Positions 1 through 6,216 of a DNA stretch of 6,670 bases are shown in pieces; the stretch's first letter is position 1, and every line of letters starts with the position of its first letter. The translations under genes and the position numbers were made by a program. Below the pieces are notes generated by a model. It searched no databases, was not told the origin of the DNA, and saw only the letters and a program-made list of their open reading frames with translations. The DNA comes from Bacillota bacterium. Lineage in GTDB: Bacteria > Bacillota > Clostridia > Clostridiales > Clostridiaceae. The DNA is taken from positions 1 to 6,670 of the forward strand of contig JAEXLD010000093.1 of NCBI GenBank assembly GCA_023445445.1, given 5' to 3'.

Positions 1-109
1 GAGTTGTAGGTAAAAACTATCGGTTTAATATCGTTAAAATTATTAGAGCACAAATTTAGGTGGTACCGCGATATAAGTTCGCCCTAATTAATTAGGGTGA
101 GCTTTTTTT
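1..109 (+). promoter_or_regulatory. T-box riboswitch, 3' part (antiterminator/terminator), upstream of proS
   Basis: This is the 3' end of a T-box leader, which senses uncharged tRNA and lets transcription read through into an aminoacyl-tRNA synthetase gene. The canonical T-box AGGTGGTACCGCG lies at 58-70. The antiterminator can be drawn by hand: TTAGG (56-60) pairs with CCTAA (83-87), GCG (68-70) pairs with CGC (80-82), and the usual 7-base bulge TGGTACC (61-67) lies between the two helices. The bulge reads the tRNA 3' end as UGGU, so its variable base U64 fits a tRNA with A73. That suits tRNA-Pro and not tRNA-Cys, which has U73. Stem I and the specifier codon lie before the window, so proline specificity is inferred from the downstream gene and from U64. 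Confidence 0.93.
77..109 (+). terminator. Intrinsic terminator of the T-box leader
   Basis: A long inverted repeat runs from 77 to 102 and is followed by seven T residues (103-109). The two arms are 77-87 and 92-102, with two G-U pairs in RNA (78/101 and 81/98) and a four-base TTAA at the tip that could also close. The 5' arm includes 80-87, which is the 3' strand of the antiterminator, so the two folds exclude each other as in standard T-box control. Without uncharged tRNA, transcription should stop here. Confidence 0.93.
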
Positions 110-276
110 ATTTATAAAATTACAAAAGATATAGTAAAAAAGTATTTTTAGCTTTAATTTTATATTTGTTAGTAAAAATGGATAAATACTATATAAGATG
201 ATTTATAGATTTATTATAAAAATCACTTGAATTTTATCTATGTAATATTAGCTTTGAATATAATGATAAGAATAGT
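110..276 (+). other. AT-rich gap between T-box terminator and proS; possible second promoter
   Basis: This stretch holds no gene; the longest in-frame ATG reading is only a few codons. GC content is about 15% over 121-240. Two weak promoter-like patterns are visible: TTGTTA (166-171), 18 bases, TATATA (190-195); and a perfect -10 hexamer TATAAT (259-264) with no good -35 (TTGAAT at 227-232 is 26 bases away, too far). In such AT-rich DNA both could be chance. If either is real, proS would have a transcript that bypasses the T-box. Confidence 0.35.
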
Positions 277-290
277 AGGAGGAACAAATA

Positions 291-2003
291 ATGAAAATGT
301 CTAATATGTTAGTATCAACATTAAGGGAGGTTCCAGCTGAAGCTGAAATTAATAGCCATAAATTAATGTTAAGAGCTGGTATGATAAGAAAGATGGCATC
401 AGGAATATATAACTACATGCCATTAGGATTAAAAGTTTTAAAGAAGGTAGAAGACATAATAAGAGAAGAAATGAATGAGGCTGGAGCGCAAGAATTCTTA
501 GCATCAGCTGTACTACCAGCAGAACTTTGGCAAGAGTCAGGTAGATGGGATGTTTATGGAGAAGAAATGTTTAGACTTAAAGATAGAAATAATAGAGATT
601 TCTGCTTAGGTCCAACTCATGAAGAAGTATTTACTGATATAGCAAGAAATGAAATTAAATCTTATAAGCAATTACCAGTAAATCTTTACCAAATCCAAAC
701 TAAGTATAGAGATGAGAGAAGACCAAGATTTGGAGTTATGAGATCTAGAGAATTTATAATGAAGGATGCTTATAGCTTTGATAAGGATCAAGAAGGGTTA
801 GACCTTTCTTATAATAAAATGAGAGATGCTTATATAAAAATATTTAGTAGATGTGAAATAGATGCTAAACCAGTTGAAGCTGATTCAGGAGCAATTGGTG
901 GTTCAAATTCAGCAGAATTTATGGTTAAATCAGAAGTAGGAGAAGATGATGTAGTTTTCTGTACAGCTTGTGATTATGCAGCTAATATAGAAAAAGCACC
1001 ATCAACTGTAGATAAGGCTGAATTAGAGGGATTAAAAGAACAAGTTAAAACTGAAACACCAAATGTTAAGACAATAGAAGAGTTAGTTAAATTCTTTAAT
1101 ACAACAGAAAAGAAATTTGCTAAGACTTTAATCTTTAATGCTGATGATAAAATAGTCGCAGTTATGGTAAGAGGCGACAGAGAAGTTAATGAAGTTAAGG
1201 TAACAAATGCTTTAGGGGGAGTAGTTAATTTAAATATGGCTACACCAGAAGAAGTATTTAAAGCAACTAACGCACAAGTTGGCTTTGCTGGACCTATAAA
1301 TATAAAGGTAGATACTTTATTAGTTGATGAAGAAGTTGCTAATATGTACAATTTTATTGTAGGTGCAAATGAAACAGGATACCACATTGAAAATGTAAAT
1401 TATGGTAGGGATTTTGAAGGCATAATAGGTGACTACAGAAATATAACTGAAGGTGAAAATTGCCCAGTATGTGGTGAAAAAGTAACTATATCAAGAGGAA
1501 CAGAAGTAGGGCATATATTCAAACTTGGAACAAAATATTCAGAAGCTATGAAAGCTACATTTATAGATGAAAATGGTAAGGAAAAGCCATTTATAATGGG
1601 ATGCTATGGAATAGGTGTAACTAGAACTATGGCATCAATAATAGAGCAACACAATGATGAAAATGGAATAGTATGGCCTTTAGCTGTAGCACCATATCAT
1701 GTTAATGTAATACCAGTAAACATAAAAGATGAAGAGCAAATGAAGATTGCTAACAGAATTTACAATGAATTAAAAGAAATAGGTGTTGATGTAGTTCTAG
1801 ATGATAGAAATGAAAGAGCAGGAGTTAAGTTTAAGGATTCAGACTTAATGGGAATACCTATGAGAATTACTGTAGGAAAGAAAATTTCAGAAGGTGAAGT
1901 TGAATTTAAACTTAGAACATCTGATATGGAAAATGCTAAAATTGAAGATGTAGTAGATAGGGTAAGAGAAGAGTTTAAAAAGAATAAAATATCTGTTAGA
2001 TAA
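291..2003 (+). CDS. proS: Prolyl-tRNA synthetase, bacterial type with editing domain
   Basis: This cytoplasmic class II synthetase charges tRNA-Pro with proline, using ATP. The 570-residue length is normal for the bacterial form. The N-terminal region has the typical family pattern (LREVPAEAE near 11-19, RAGMIRKMASGIYNYMPLG near 28-46). Motif 2 spans about 137-164 (TKYRDERRPRFGVMRSREF). The inserted INS domain, about 224-407, removes misacylated alanine; K278 in AKTLIF appears to match the lysine needed for editing in the E. coli enzyme (K279). CTAC (224-227) and CPVC (391-394) form a likely zinc site, which not all bacterial forms keep. Motif 3 is GCYGIGVTRTMASIIEQ (437-453), followed by the anticodon-binding domain. 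The ATG sits 8 bases after AGGAGG (277-282); another ATG two codons on is less well spaced. The upstream T-box explains its control. cysS follows after 12 bases, so the two are surely co-transcribed. Confidence 0.98.
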   Translation: MKMSNMLVSTLREVPAEAEINSHKLMLRAGMIRKMASGIYNYMPLGLKVLKKVEDIIREEMNEAGAQEFLASAVLPAELWQESGRWDVYGEEMFRLKDRNNRDFCLGPTHEEVFTDIARNEIKSYKQLPVNLYQIQTKYRDERRPRFGVMRSREFIMKDAYSFDKDQEGLDLSYNKMRDAYIKIFSRCEIDAKPVEADSGAIGGSNSAEFMVKSEVGEDDVVFCTACDYAANIEKAPSTVDKAELEGLKEQVKTETPNVKTIEELVKFFNTTEKKFAKTLIFNADDKIVAVMVRGDREVNEVKVTNALGGVVNLNMATPEEVFKATNAQVGFAGPINIKVDTLLVDEEVANMYNFIVGANETGYHIENVNYGRDFEGIIGDYRNITEGENCPVCGEKVTISRGTEVGHIFKLGTKYSEAMKATFIDENGKEKPFIMGCYGIGVTRTMASIIEQHNDENGIVWPLAVAPYHVNVIPVNIKDEEQMKIANRIYNELKEIGVDVVLDDRNERAGVKFKDSDLMGIPMRITVGKKISEGEVEFKLRTSDMENAKIEDVVDRVREEFKKNKISVR

Positions 2004-2015
2004 GGAGGCGATTAA

Positions 2016-3416
2016 ATGAAAATTTATAATAGCTTAACTAGAAAGAAGGAGGAGTTTGTACCGATTACTCCAGGAGAAGTTAAGATGTATGTTTGTGGAC
2101 CTACTGTTTATAATTATTTTCATATAGGAAATGGTAGAACATTTATAGTTTTTGATACTATTAGAAGATATCTAGAGTATAGAGGCTATAAGGTTGAATT
2201 TGTTCAAAATTTTACTGATATAGATGATAAAATGATTAAAAAAGCTAATGAAGAAGGAACAACAGTTGCTTGCATTGGCGATAAATATATAGATGAATAT
2301 TATAAAGATGCTGATGGACTAAATATAAAGAGAGCATCAGTTAATCCAAGAGCTACAGAATATATAAAAGACATTATAGATTTTATAGAAGGATTAATAA
2401 ATAAAGGGTACGCCTATGAAGTTGATGGAGATGTTTATTTTAGAACTAAGGAATTTAATGGGTACGGAAAGCTTATTAAACAAAGCTTAGAAGATCTTCA
2501 ATCTGGTGCTAGAATTAATGTAGATGAAAGAAAAGAAGATCCTATGGATTTTGCTCTATGGAAATCTCAAAAACCAGGAGAACCTGCTTGGATAAGTCCT
2601 TGGGGCTTAGGAAGACCAGGCTGGCATATAGAATGCTCATGCATGGCTAAGAAATTACTTGGAGAAACTATAGATATTCATGCAGGTGGTATGGATTTAG
2701 CTTTCCCACATCATGAGAATGAAATAGCTCAAAGTGAAGCTTTAACTGGAAAAACCTTCGCTAATTATTGGATGCATTCAGCTTATTTAAATGTTAATAA
2801 TCAAAAAATGTCTAAATCTCTAAATAACTTTTTAACTGCAAGAGATGCACTTGAAAAATATGATTCAGATGTAATTAGATTTTTAATGTTGTCTGCACAT
2901 TACAGAGTACAATTAAATTTCAGTGATGATTTATTGGAATCAGCAAAGGCTTCAGTAGAAAGATTATATAATGCTGTAGCAAATCTTGAAAATTTAATTG
3001 ATGAAGTTAAGACTGAGAAGATGGATAGTAAGGAAGAGGATTATTTAAAATCTTTAGATTTATATAGACAAAGATATATAGATAAGATGGATGATGACTT
3101 TAATACTGCAGATGCTATCACAGCTATATTTGATTTAATAAAGGACACAAATACAAATATATCTATTGAATCTTCTAAGGAGCTTTGTGAAAAAGCATTA
3201 GAGTTAATTAGGGAGCTTGGAGGTCCATTAGGTATACTTCAAAAATCTACTAAGGGTAGCTTAGAAGATGAGATAGAAAAGCTGATTGAAGAAAGACAAC
3301 AAGCTAGAAAAAATAGAGATTTTGCACTAGCTGATAAAATAAGAGATGATTTAAAAGCTAGGAATATAATTCTAGAAGATACACCTCAAGGTGTTAGATG
3401 GAAAAAAATAAATTAA
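2016..3416 (+). CDS. cysS: Cysteinyl-tRNA synthetase
   Basis: This class I synthetase charges tRNA-Cys with cysteine in the cytoplasm. Its 466 residues are the usual bacterial length. The Rossmann catalytic domain carries the HIGH motif as HIGN at 36-39 and KMSKS at 264-268. The zinc that discriminates cysteine is held by C27 (VCGPTVY), C207 (HIECSCM), H232 and E236 (PHHENE); the spacing matches C28, C209, H234 and E238 of the E. coli enzyme. A DALR-type helical region follows near 285-340, and the C-terminus (about 405-466) resembles the small anticodon-binding part, with EERQQARKNRDFALADKIRD. The Shine-Dalgarno AAGGAGG (2002-2008) overlaps the proS stop codon, with 7 bases to the ATG, which suggests translational coupling to proS. 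The pair therefore probably responds together to the T-box, although that sensor appears not to read tRNA-Cys. No second T-box lies before cysS. Confidence 0.98.
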   Translation: MKIYNSLTRKKEEFVPITPGEVKMYVCGPTVYNYFHIGNGRTFIVFDTIRRYLEYRGYKVEFVQNFTDIDDKMIKKANEEGTTVACIGDKYIDEYYKDADGLNIKRASVNPRATEYIKDIIDFIEGLINKGYAYEVDGDVYFRTKEFNGYGKLIKQSLEDLQSGARINVDERKEDPMDFALWKSQKPGEPAWISPWGLGRPGWHIECSCMAKKLLGETIDIHAGGMDLAFPHHENEIAQSEALTGKTFANYWMHSAYLNVNNQKMSKSLNNFLTARDALEKYDSDVIRFLMLSAHYRVQLNFSDDLLESAKASVERLYNAVANLENLIDEVKTEKMDSKEEDYLKSLDLYRQRYIDKMDDDFNTADAITAIFDLIKDTNTNISIESSKELCEKALELIRELGGPLGILQKSTKGSLEDEIEKLIEERQQARKNRDFALADKIRDDLKARNIILEDTPQGVRWKKIN

Positions 3417-3421
3417 TAAAT

Positions 3422-3446
3422 GGGCTGCATTTTGCAGCCTTTATTT
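3422..3446 (+). terminator. Short hairpin, possible leaky terminator between cysS and mrnC
   Basis: GGCTGCA (3423-3429) and TGCAGCC (3433-3439) form a perfect 7-bp stem with a three-base TTT loop; a G-U pair (3422/3440) can extend it. The tail is TTTATTT (3440-3446), an interrupted T tract. Five of the seven pairs are G-C, so the stem stands out against this AT-rich background. The weak tail, and the mrnC ribosome binding site starting at 3447, suggest partial termination or an RNA stability element rather than a full stop. Confidence 0.6.
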
Positions 3447-3459
3447 AAAGGAGAAGAAG

Positions 3460-3867
3460 ATGTTAGAGGATTTAAGAATTAGAGAATTTAGTAAGGAAGA
3501 AGCTAGGCAGTTAAATCCTTTACAGTTAGCACTAATAGGGGATGGTGTTTTTGAAATATACATAAGAAATTTTATACTTTCAAGTAATACTGAACTTTCT
3601 GCACATAAGATGCACATAAAGGCTATAGGATATGTAAAGGCAAAGAGTCAGTCTTCTATAATACATAATATAGAAAATGATTTAACAGAAGATGAAATGT
3701 ATATTTATAAAAGAGGCAGAAATGCAAAGTCTGCTACTGTTCCTAAAAATGCAAATGTAATAGATTATAGAAATGCAACAGGATTTGAAGCTTTATTAGG
3801 TTTCTTATACTTGACAGGAAATAAGGAAAGACTATTTAATATATTAGAAAAGTCTACTGAAATATAG
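3460..3867 (+). CDS. mrnC: Mini-ribonuclease III (23S rRNA maturation)
   Basis: Mini-III is a double-strand-specific endoribonuclease, an RNase III catalytic domain without the dsRNA-binding domain. In B. subtilis it makes the final 23S rRNA ends. The 135 residues cover only the RNase III fold. Visible family features are LQLALIGDGVFEIYIR (about 21-36), with D28 as a probable metal-binding catalytic residue, the helix around HKMHIKAIGYVKAKSQ (49-64), KRGRNAKSATVPKNA (84-98), and ATGFEALLGFLYLTG (106-120) with E110 as the second acidic catalytic residue. The ATG is 6 bases after AAAGGAG (3447-3453). It sits directly after cysS, as in B. subtilis, with only the short hairpin between them, so it is probably read mainly from the upstream operon. 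Confidence 0.95.
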   Translation: MLEDLRIREFSKEEARQLNPLQLALIGDGVFEIYIRNFILSSNTELSAHKMHIKAIGYVKAKSQSSIIHNIENDLTEDEMYIYKRGRNAKSATVPKNANVIDYRNATGFEALLGFLYLTGNKERLFNILEKSTEI

Positions 3868-3895
3868 TTAACATAAGGTGAGAAAAGTATATAAT
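3868..3895 (+). promoter_or_regulatory. Candidate sigma-A promoter for rlmB
   Basis: TTAACA (3868-3873, five of six matches to TTGACA) is separated by 16 bases from a perfect TATAAT (3890-3895). It starts right after the mrnC stop codon. Transcription would begin near 3902, almost on the Shine-Dalgarno sequence of rlmB, leaving a 5' untranslated region of about 14 bases. The hexamers are good, but AT-rich gaps often give chance matches and the operon could be read through without it. Confidence 0.45.
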
Positions 3896-3901
3896 ATAGA
3901 T

Positions 3902-3907
3902 AAGGAG
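3902..3907 (+). promoter_or_regulatory. Ribosome binding site that sets the rlmB start
   Basis: AAGGAG lies 8 bases before the GTG at 3916. An in-frame GTG at 3907 overlaps the last base of this site and so cannot be the start it serves. This favours the GTG at 3916. Confidence 0.75.
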
Positions 3908-3915
3908 TGATTATT

Positions 3916-4803
3916 GTGACTAAAGGAACAAGAGAAGCAAGAATGAGAGCCAGAATGGAAAGAGAAATGACAGAGAATAATCAAAGATCTTCTAAAAGAC
4001 AATTTTCTAAGGACAATAGAAAAGTCATGGGAGATAGAGATAATGAAATAAATGAAGCTGAAGTTAGAGAAGATTTAATTATTGGTAGAAATGCTGTTAT
4101 GGAAGTATTAAAAAGTGACAGAACAATAGAAGCAATATATATATCTAATACCCATATGGAAGGTTCTATAAAAGCTATAATAAATATAGCTAGAGATAAA
4201 GGGTTAGTATTAAAAGAAGTTGATAGAAAGAAATTAGATATAATGAGTGGAGACACTAACCATCAAGGAGTAATAGCTCAAGTAACACCATTTAAATATT
4301 CTGAAATAGCAGATATTCTTAATTTAGCAAAGAAAAGAGGTCAAGATCCATTTATAGTTATTTTAGATGAAATTGAAGATCCTCATAATTTAGGTTCTAT
4401 AATAAGAACAGCTGAATTATGTGGAGTACATGGAATTATTATACCAAAGAGAAGAAATGTTGGTATTACATCTACTGTATACAAATGTTCTGTAGGAGCT
4501 ATAGAGCATATGAGAATAGCAAAAGTAACAAATATAAATGCAGCAATAGATGAGTTAAAGAAGGCTGGTTTATGGATATATGGAGCAGATATAGCAGGTG
4601 ATGAGTACAGCTATGAAGTTAACTTCAATGGACCATGTGCAATGGTTATAGGAAGTGAAGGAAGAGGAATATCTAAGCTTACATTGAAAAAATGCGATAA
4701 ATTAGTTAAAATCCCTATGGTAGGTAAAATAAATTCTTTAAATGCTTCAGTTGCAGGTGGTATAATGATGTATGAAATATTAAAGGGAAGGCTAGCAAAA
4801 TAG
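3916..4803 (+). CDS. rlmB: 23S rRNA 2'-O-ribose methyltransferase, SpoU/TrmH family (RlmB-like)
   Basis: This is a SPOUT-class enzyme that transfers a methyl group from S-adenosylmethionine to a ribose 2'-OH. The nearest named members methylate a guanosine in 23S rRNA (RlmB in E. coli, YacO in B. subtilis). With the GTG at 3916 it has 295 residues. Residues 1-50 are a basic, probably disordered extension. The substrate-binding N-domain starts at IIGRNAVMEVLKS (about 55-67), with the NHQG turn near 115-118. The knotted SpoU domain shows all three motifs: EDPHNLGSIIRTAE (about 154-167; N158 and the catalytic-type R164), VIGSEGRGIS (244-253), and the SAM-binding KIPMVGKINSLNASVAGGI (about 265-283). 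It lies 48 bases after mrnC, and rae1 follows 21 bases later. Family membership is firm; the exact methylated nucleotide is inferred from synteny with B. subtilis yacO. Confidence 0.93.
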   Translation: MTKGTREARMRARMEREMTENNQRSSKRQFSKDNRKVMGDRDNEINEAEVREDLIIGRNAVMEVLKSDRTIEAIYISNTHMEGSIKAIINIARDKGLVLKEVDRKKLDIMSGDTNHQGVIAQVTPFKYSEIADILNLAKKRGQDPFIVILDEIEDPHNLGSIIRTAELCGVHGIIIPKRRNVGITSTVYKCSVGAIEHMRIAKVTNINAAIDELKKAGLWIYGADIAGDEYSYEVNFNGPCAMVIGSEGRGISKLTLKKCDKLVKIPMVGKINSLNASVAGGIMMYEILKGRLAK

Positions 4804-4811
4804 CTTAGTCT

Positions 4812-4818
4812 AAAGAGG
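4812..4818 (+). promoter_or_regulatory. Ribosome binding site that sets the rae1 start
   Basis: AAAGAGG is 6 bases before the GTG at 4825. The next in-frame ATG (4834) is 15 bases away, too far. An out-of-frame ATG at 4823 is followed at once by TGA, so it cannot start the gene. Confidence 0.7.
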
Positions 4819-4824
4819 TACCAT

Positions 4825-5340
4825 GTGAAGATAATGTTTATTGATGGGTATAACGTTATAAATAGCTGGCCCAACTTAAAGATTCAAAAAGATTATAGTT
4901 TTGATGGGGCCAGACAAACTCTGATAGATAGTTTACATAATTATTCAGTTTATGAGGGGTGTAAAATTATAATAGTTTTTGATGCCCATAAGGTAAATAG
5001 AAGCATTGAAAAGAAGGAAGCTATAAATAATAATATCAGTATAGTCTTTACTAAGGATGGTGAAACAGCTGATTCTTATATAGAGAGAGAAGTTCATAAT
5101 CTAGGTAGAAGGTATGAGGTATATGTAGTTACATCAGATTGGCTTGAGCAACAAACTATTTTCCAAAGAGGAGCAGTGAGAATTTCTTCTATTGAATTTT
5201 ATAATGAGGTTCTTGACACAGAAAATAGAATTAAAAGAAAAACATTAAAAAATACTAATTTATCCAACAAAAATAATTTATTAGATAATGTGAATGATGA
5301 TATATTAGAAAAGCTTGAAGCTATGAGACGAAGCAAGTAA
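4825..5340 (+). CDS. rae1: NYN/PIN-domain ribosome-associated endonuclease Rae1 (YacP)
   Basis: YacP of B. subtilis, renamed Rae1, is an endoribonuclease that enters the ribosomal A site and cuts certain mRNAs during translation. This 171-residue protein has the family layout. The NYN (PIN-like) domain opens with MFIDGYNVINSW (4-15; D7 is a probable metal ligand). It continues with IIIVFDAHKV (48-57; D53), TKDGETADSYIE (76-87; D83 and E87), and VVTSDWLEQQTIFQRGAVRIS (101-121; S104, D105), so all the expected acidic residues are present. The C-terminal tail (about 132-171) is charged and probably helical. The start is a GTG at 4825, chosen from ribosome binding site spacing; an AUG-UGA overlaps it. 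It sits between rlmB and sigH, as in B. subtilis. The family call is firm; ribosome-dependent cutting is carried over from B. subtilis. Confidence 0.92.
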   Translation: MKIMFIDGYNVINSWPNLKIQKDYSFDGARQTLIDSLHNYSVYEGCKIIIVFDAHKVNRSIEKKEAINNNISIVFTKDGETADSYIEREVHNLGRRYEVYVVTSDWLEQQTIFQRGAVRISSIEFYNEVLDTENRIKRKTLKNTNLSNKNNLLDNVNDDILEKLEAMRRSK

Positions 5341-5344
5341 TATA

Positions 5345-5374
5345 TTGTAATATGAGAATTTGTAATATGGGAAT
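5345..5374 (+). repeat. 15-bp tandem repeat upstream of sigH
   Basis: Two adjacent copies, TTGTAATATGAGAAT (5345-5359) and TTGTAATATGGGAAT (5360-5374), differ at one base out of 15. They fill the first half of the 64-base gap between rae1 and sigH. I see no well-spaced sigma-A promoter in the gap; TTGTAA could serve as a poor -35, but no -10 lies at the right distance. The repeat could be a regulator site or a small duplication. Confidence 0.6.
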
Positions 5375-5404
5375 TTATATAGGCATTAAAAGGGGGGATA
5401 TATA

Positions 5405-6049
5405 GTGGAGAGCGCTAGAAGAAAAGAAGGTTTATTTGTTGAATTTGAAAATAAACTTGATGAAGAAGTGGTTGATGAAGCTAAGAATGGTGACTGTAGA
5501 GCTCAAGAATACTTAATTTCAAAATATGAAAGCTTTGTGAAGGCTAAAGCAAAATCATATTTTCTTATTGGAGCTGATAAAGAAGATATTTATCAAGAGG
5601 GTATGATAGGATTATATAAGGCTATAAGAGATTTTAAGGCTGATAAATTAACTAGTTTTAAGGCTTTTGCAGAGATTTGTATCACTAGACAAATAATAAC
5701 TGCTATAAAAACTGCCACGAGACAAAAGCATATACCTCTTAACACATATATATCTTTAAACAAACCGATATACGAAGAAGATTCTGATAGAACACTAATT
5801 GATGTTTTGTCAGAACTAAAGATTACTGATCCAGAAGAACTTATTATAGGAAAAGAGCAAATAAAACATATTGAGGGAGAAATGGCAAAGGTACTTTCTG
5901 ACCTTGAAATGGAGGTTCTTCAATCTTACTTAGATGGAAAGTCTTATCAAGAAATAGCTTGTGATTTAGATAGGCAAGCAAAGTCTATTGATAACGCGCT
6001 TCAAAGAGTTAAGAGGAAGTTAGAAAAATGTCTTTATTATGAAAAATAA
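5405..6049 (+). CDS. sigH: RNA polymerase sigma factor SigH (sigma-30, Spo0H)
   Basis: Sigma-H directs RNA polymerase to transition-state and early sporulation promoters in Bacillus and Clostridium. The 214 residues are close to the B. subtilis protein (218). Region 2.1-2.2, which binds core polymerase, includes KAKAKSYFLIGADKEDIYQEGMIGLYKAIRDF (about 46-77). Regions 2.3-2.4, which melt and read the -10, cover about 82-113, with LTSFKAFAEICITRQIITA and RQKHIPLN, all nearly identical to B. subtilis SigH. Region 4 covers about 158-206, with the helix-turn-helix DGKSYQEIACDLDRQAKSIDNALQRVKRKLE (177-207) that reads the -35. It begins with GTG 7 bases after an unusually G-rich ribosome binding site, AGGGGGG (5391-5397). 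The first in-frame ATG is deep inside region 2, so GTG is the only sensible start. It follows rae1 by 64 bases that contain a 15-bp tandem repeat. No strong terminator follows it. Confidence 0.97.
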   Translation: MESARRKEGLFVEFENKLDEEVVDEAKNGDCRAQEYLISKYESFVKAKAKSYFLIGADKEDIYQEGMIGLYKAIRDFKADKLTSFKAFAEICITRQIITAIKTATRQKHIPLNTYISLNKPIYEEDSDRTLIDVLSELKITDPEELIIGKEQIKHIEGEMAKVLSDLEMEVLQSYLDGKSYQEIACDLDRQAKSIDNALQRVKRKLEKCLYYEK

Positions 6050-6064
6050 GTCACTAAATTTTTA

Positions 6065-6093
6065 TTGACAAATTTTTTGAATAATAGTAAACT
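6065..6093 (+). promoter_or_regulatory. Candidate promoter for tRNA-Thr and tuf
   Basis: A perfect -35 TTGACA (6065-6070) lies 17 bases before TAAACT (6088-6093, four of six matches to TATAAT), so transcription would begin about 40 bases before the tRNA. Better -10 hexamers occur nearby, but their spacing to this -35 is wrong: TATAAT at 6095-6100 (24 bases) and TATATT at 6104-6109, which has an upstream TG like an extended -10. The tRNA-tuf unit clearly needs a promoter here; which -10 is used is uncertain. Confidence 0.55.
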
Positions 6094-6140
6094 TTATAAT
6101 TGGTATATTAAAATGTAGACCAAAAAATTAAGATGGAAAT

Positions 6141-6216
6141 GCTCACGTAGCTCAGTAGGTAGAGCGTCGCCTTGGTAAGGCGGAGGTCGTCGGTTCAATC
6201 CCGATCGTGAGCTCCA
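6141..6216 (+). tRNA. tRNA-Thr (anticodon GGU)
   Basis: The full cloverleaf can be drawn over 76 bases. The acceptor stem GCTCACG (6141-6147) pairs perfectly with CGTGAGC (6206-6212). The D arm is GCTC/GAGC. The anticodon stem TCGCC (6167-6171) pairs with GGCGG (6179-6183) with one T-G at its outer end, and the loop TTGGTAA places GGT at 6174-6176. The T arm GTCGG/CCGAT encloses TTCAATC. The discriminator is T6213 and CCA is encoded (6214-6216). GGU reads the threonine codons ACC and ACU. A strong inverted repeat begins right after the CCA, and tuf lies 135 bases downstream, so the two are probably co-transcribed. Confidence 0.98.

Noticed and set aside
178..201. Short ATG reading frame in the gap before proS
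   Set aside because: Seven codons, no ribosome binding site in front, and no sign of a leader peptide; probably chance.
974..1387. Long reading frame on the minus strand inside proS
   Set aside because: It lies fully within proS in the opposite direction, has low-complexity Ser/Thr/Leu-rich composition typical of antisense shadows, no ribosome binding site that stands out, and no recognisable family.
3907..3915. Upstream in-frame GTG at 3907 as the rlmB start
   Set aside because: It overlaps the AAGGAG ribosome binding site at 3902-3907 and has no other site at a proper distance; the GTG at 3916 is spaced correctly.
3981..4874. Two minus-strand reading frames (3981-4256, 4611-4874) across rlmB
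   Set aside because: Both are antisense shadows of rlmB and the rae1 start, with hydrophobic composition that comes from reading AT-rich codons backwards.
6056..6078. AAATTT...AAATTT hairpin followed by T residues after sigH as a terminator
   Set aside because: The stem is six A-T pairs only, too weak for an intrinsic terminator, and it overlaps the TTGACA promoter element.
6065..6100. TTGACA paired with the perfect TATAAT at 6095-6100
   Set aside because: The spacing is 24 bases, too long for sigma-A; TAAACT at 17 bases is the better partner despite weaker sequence.
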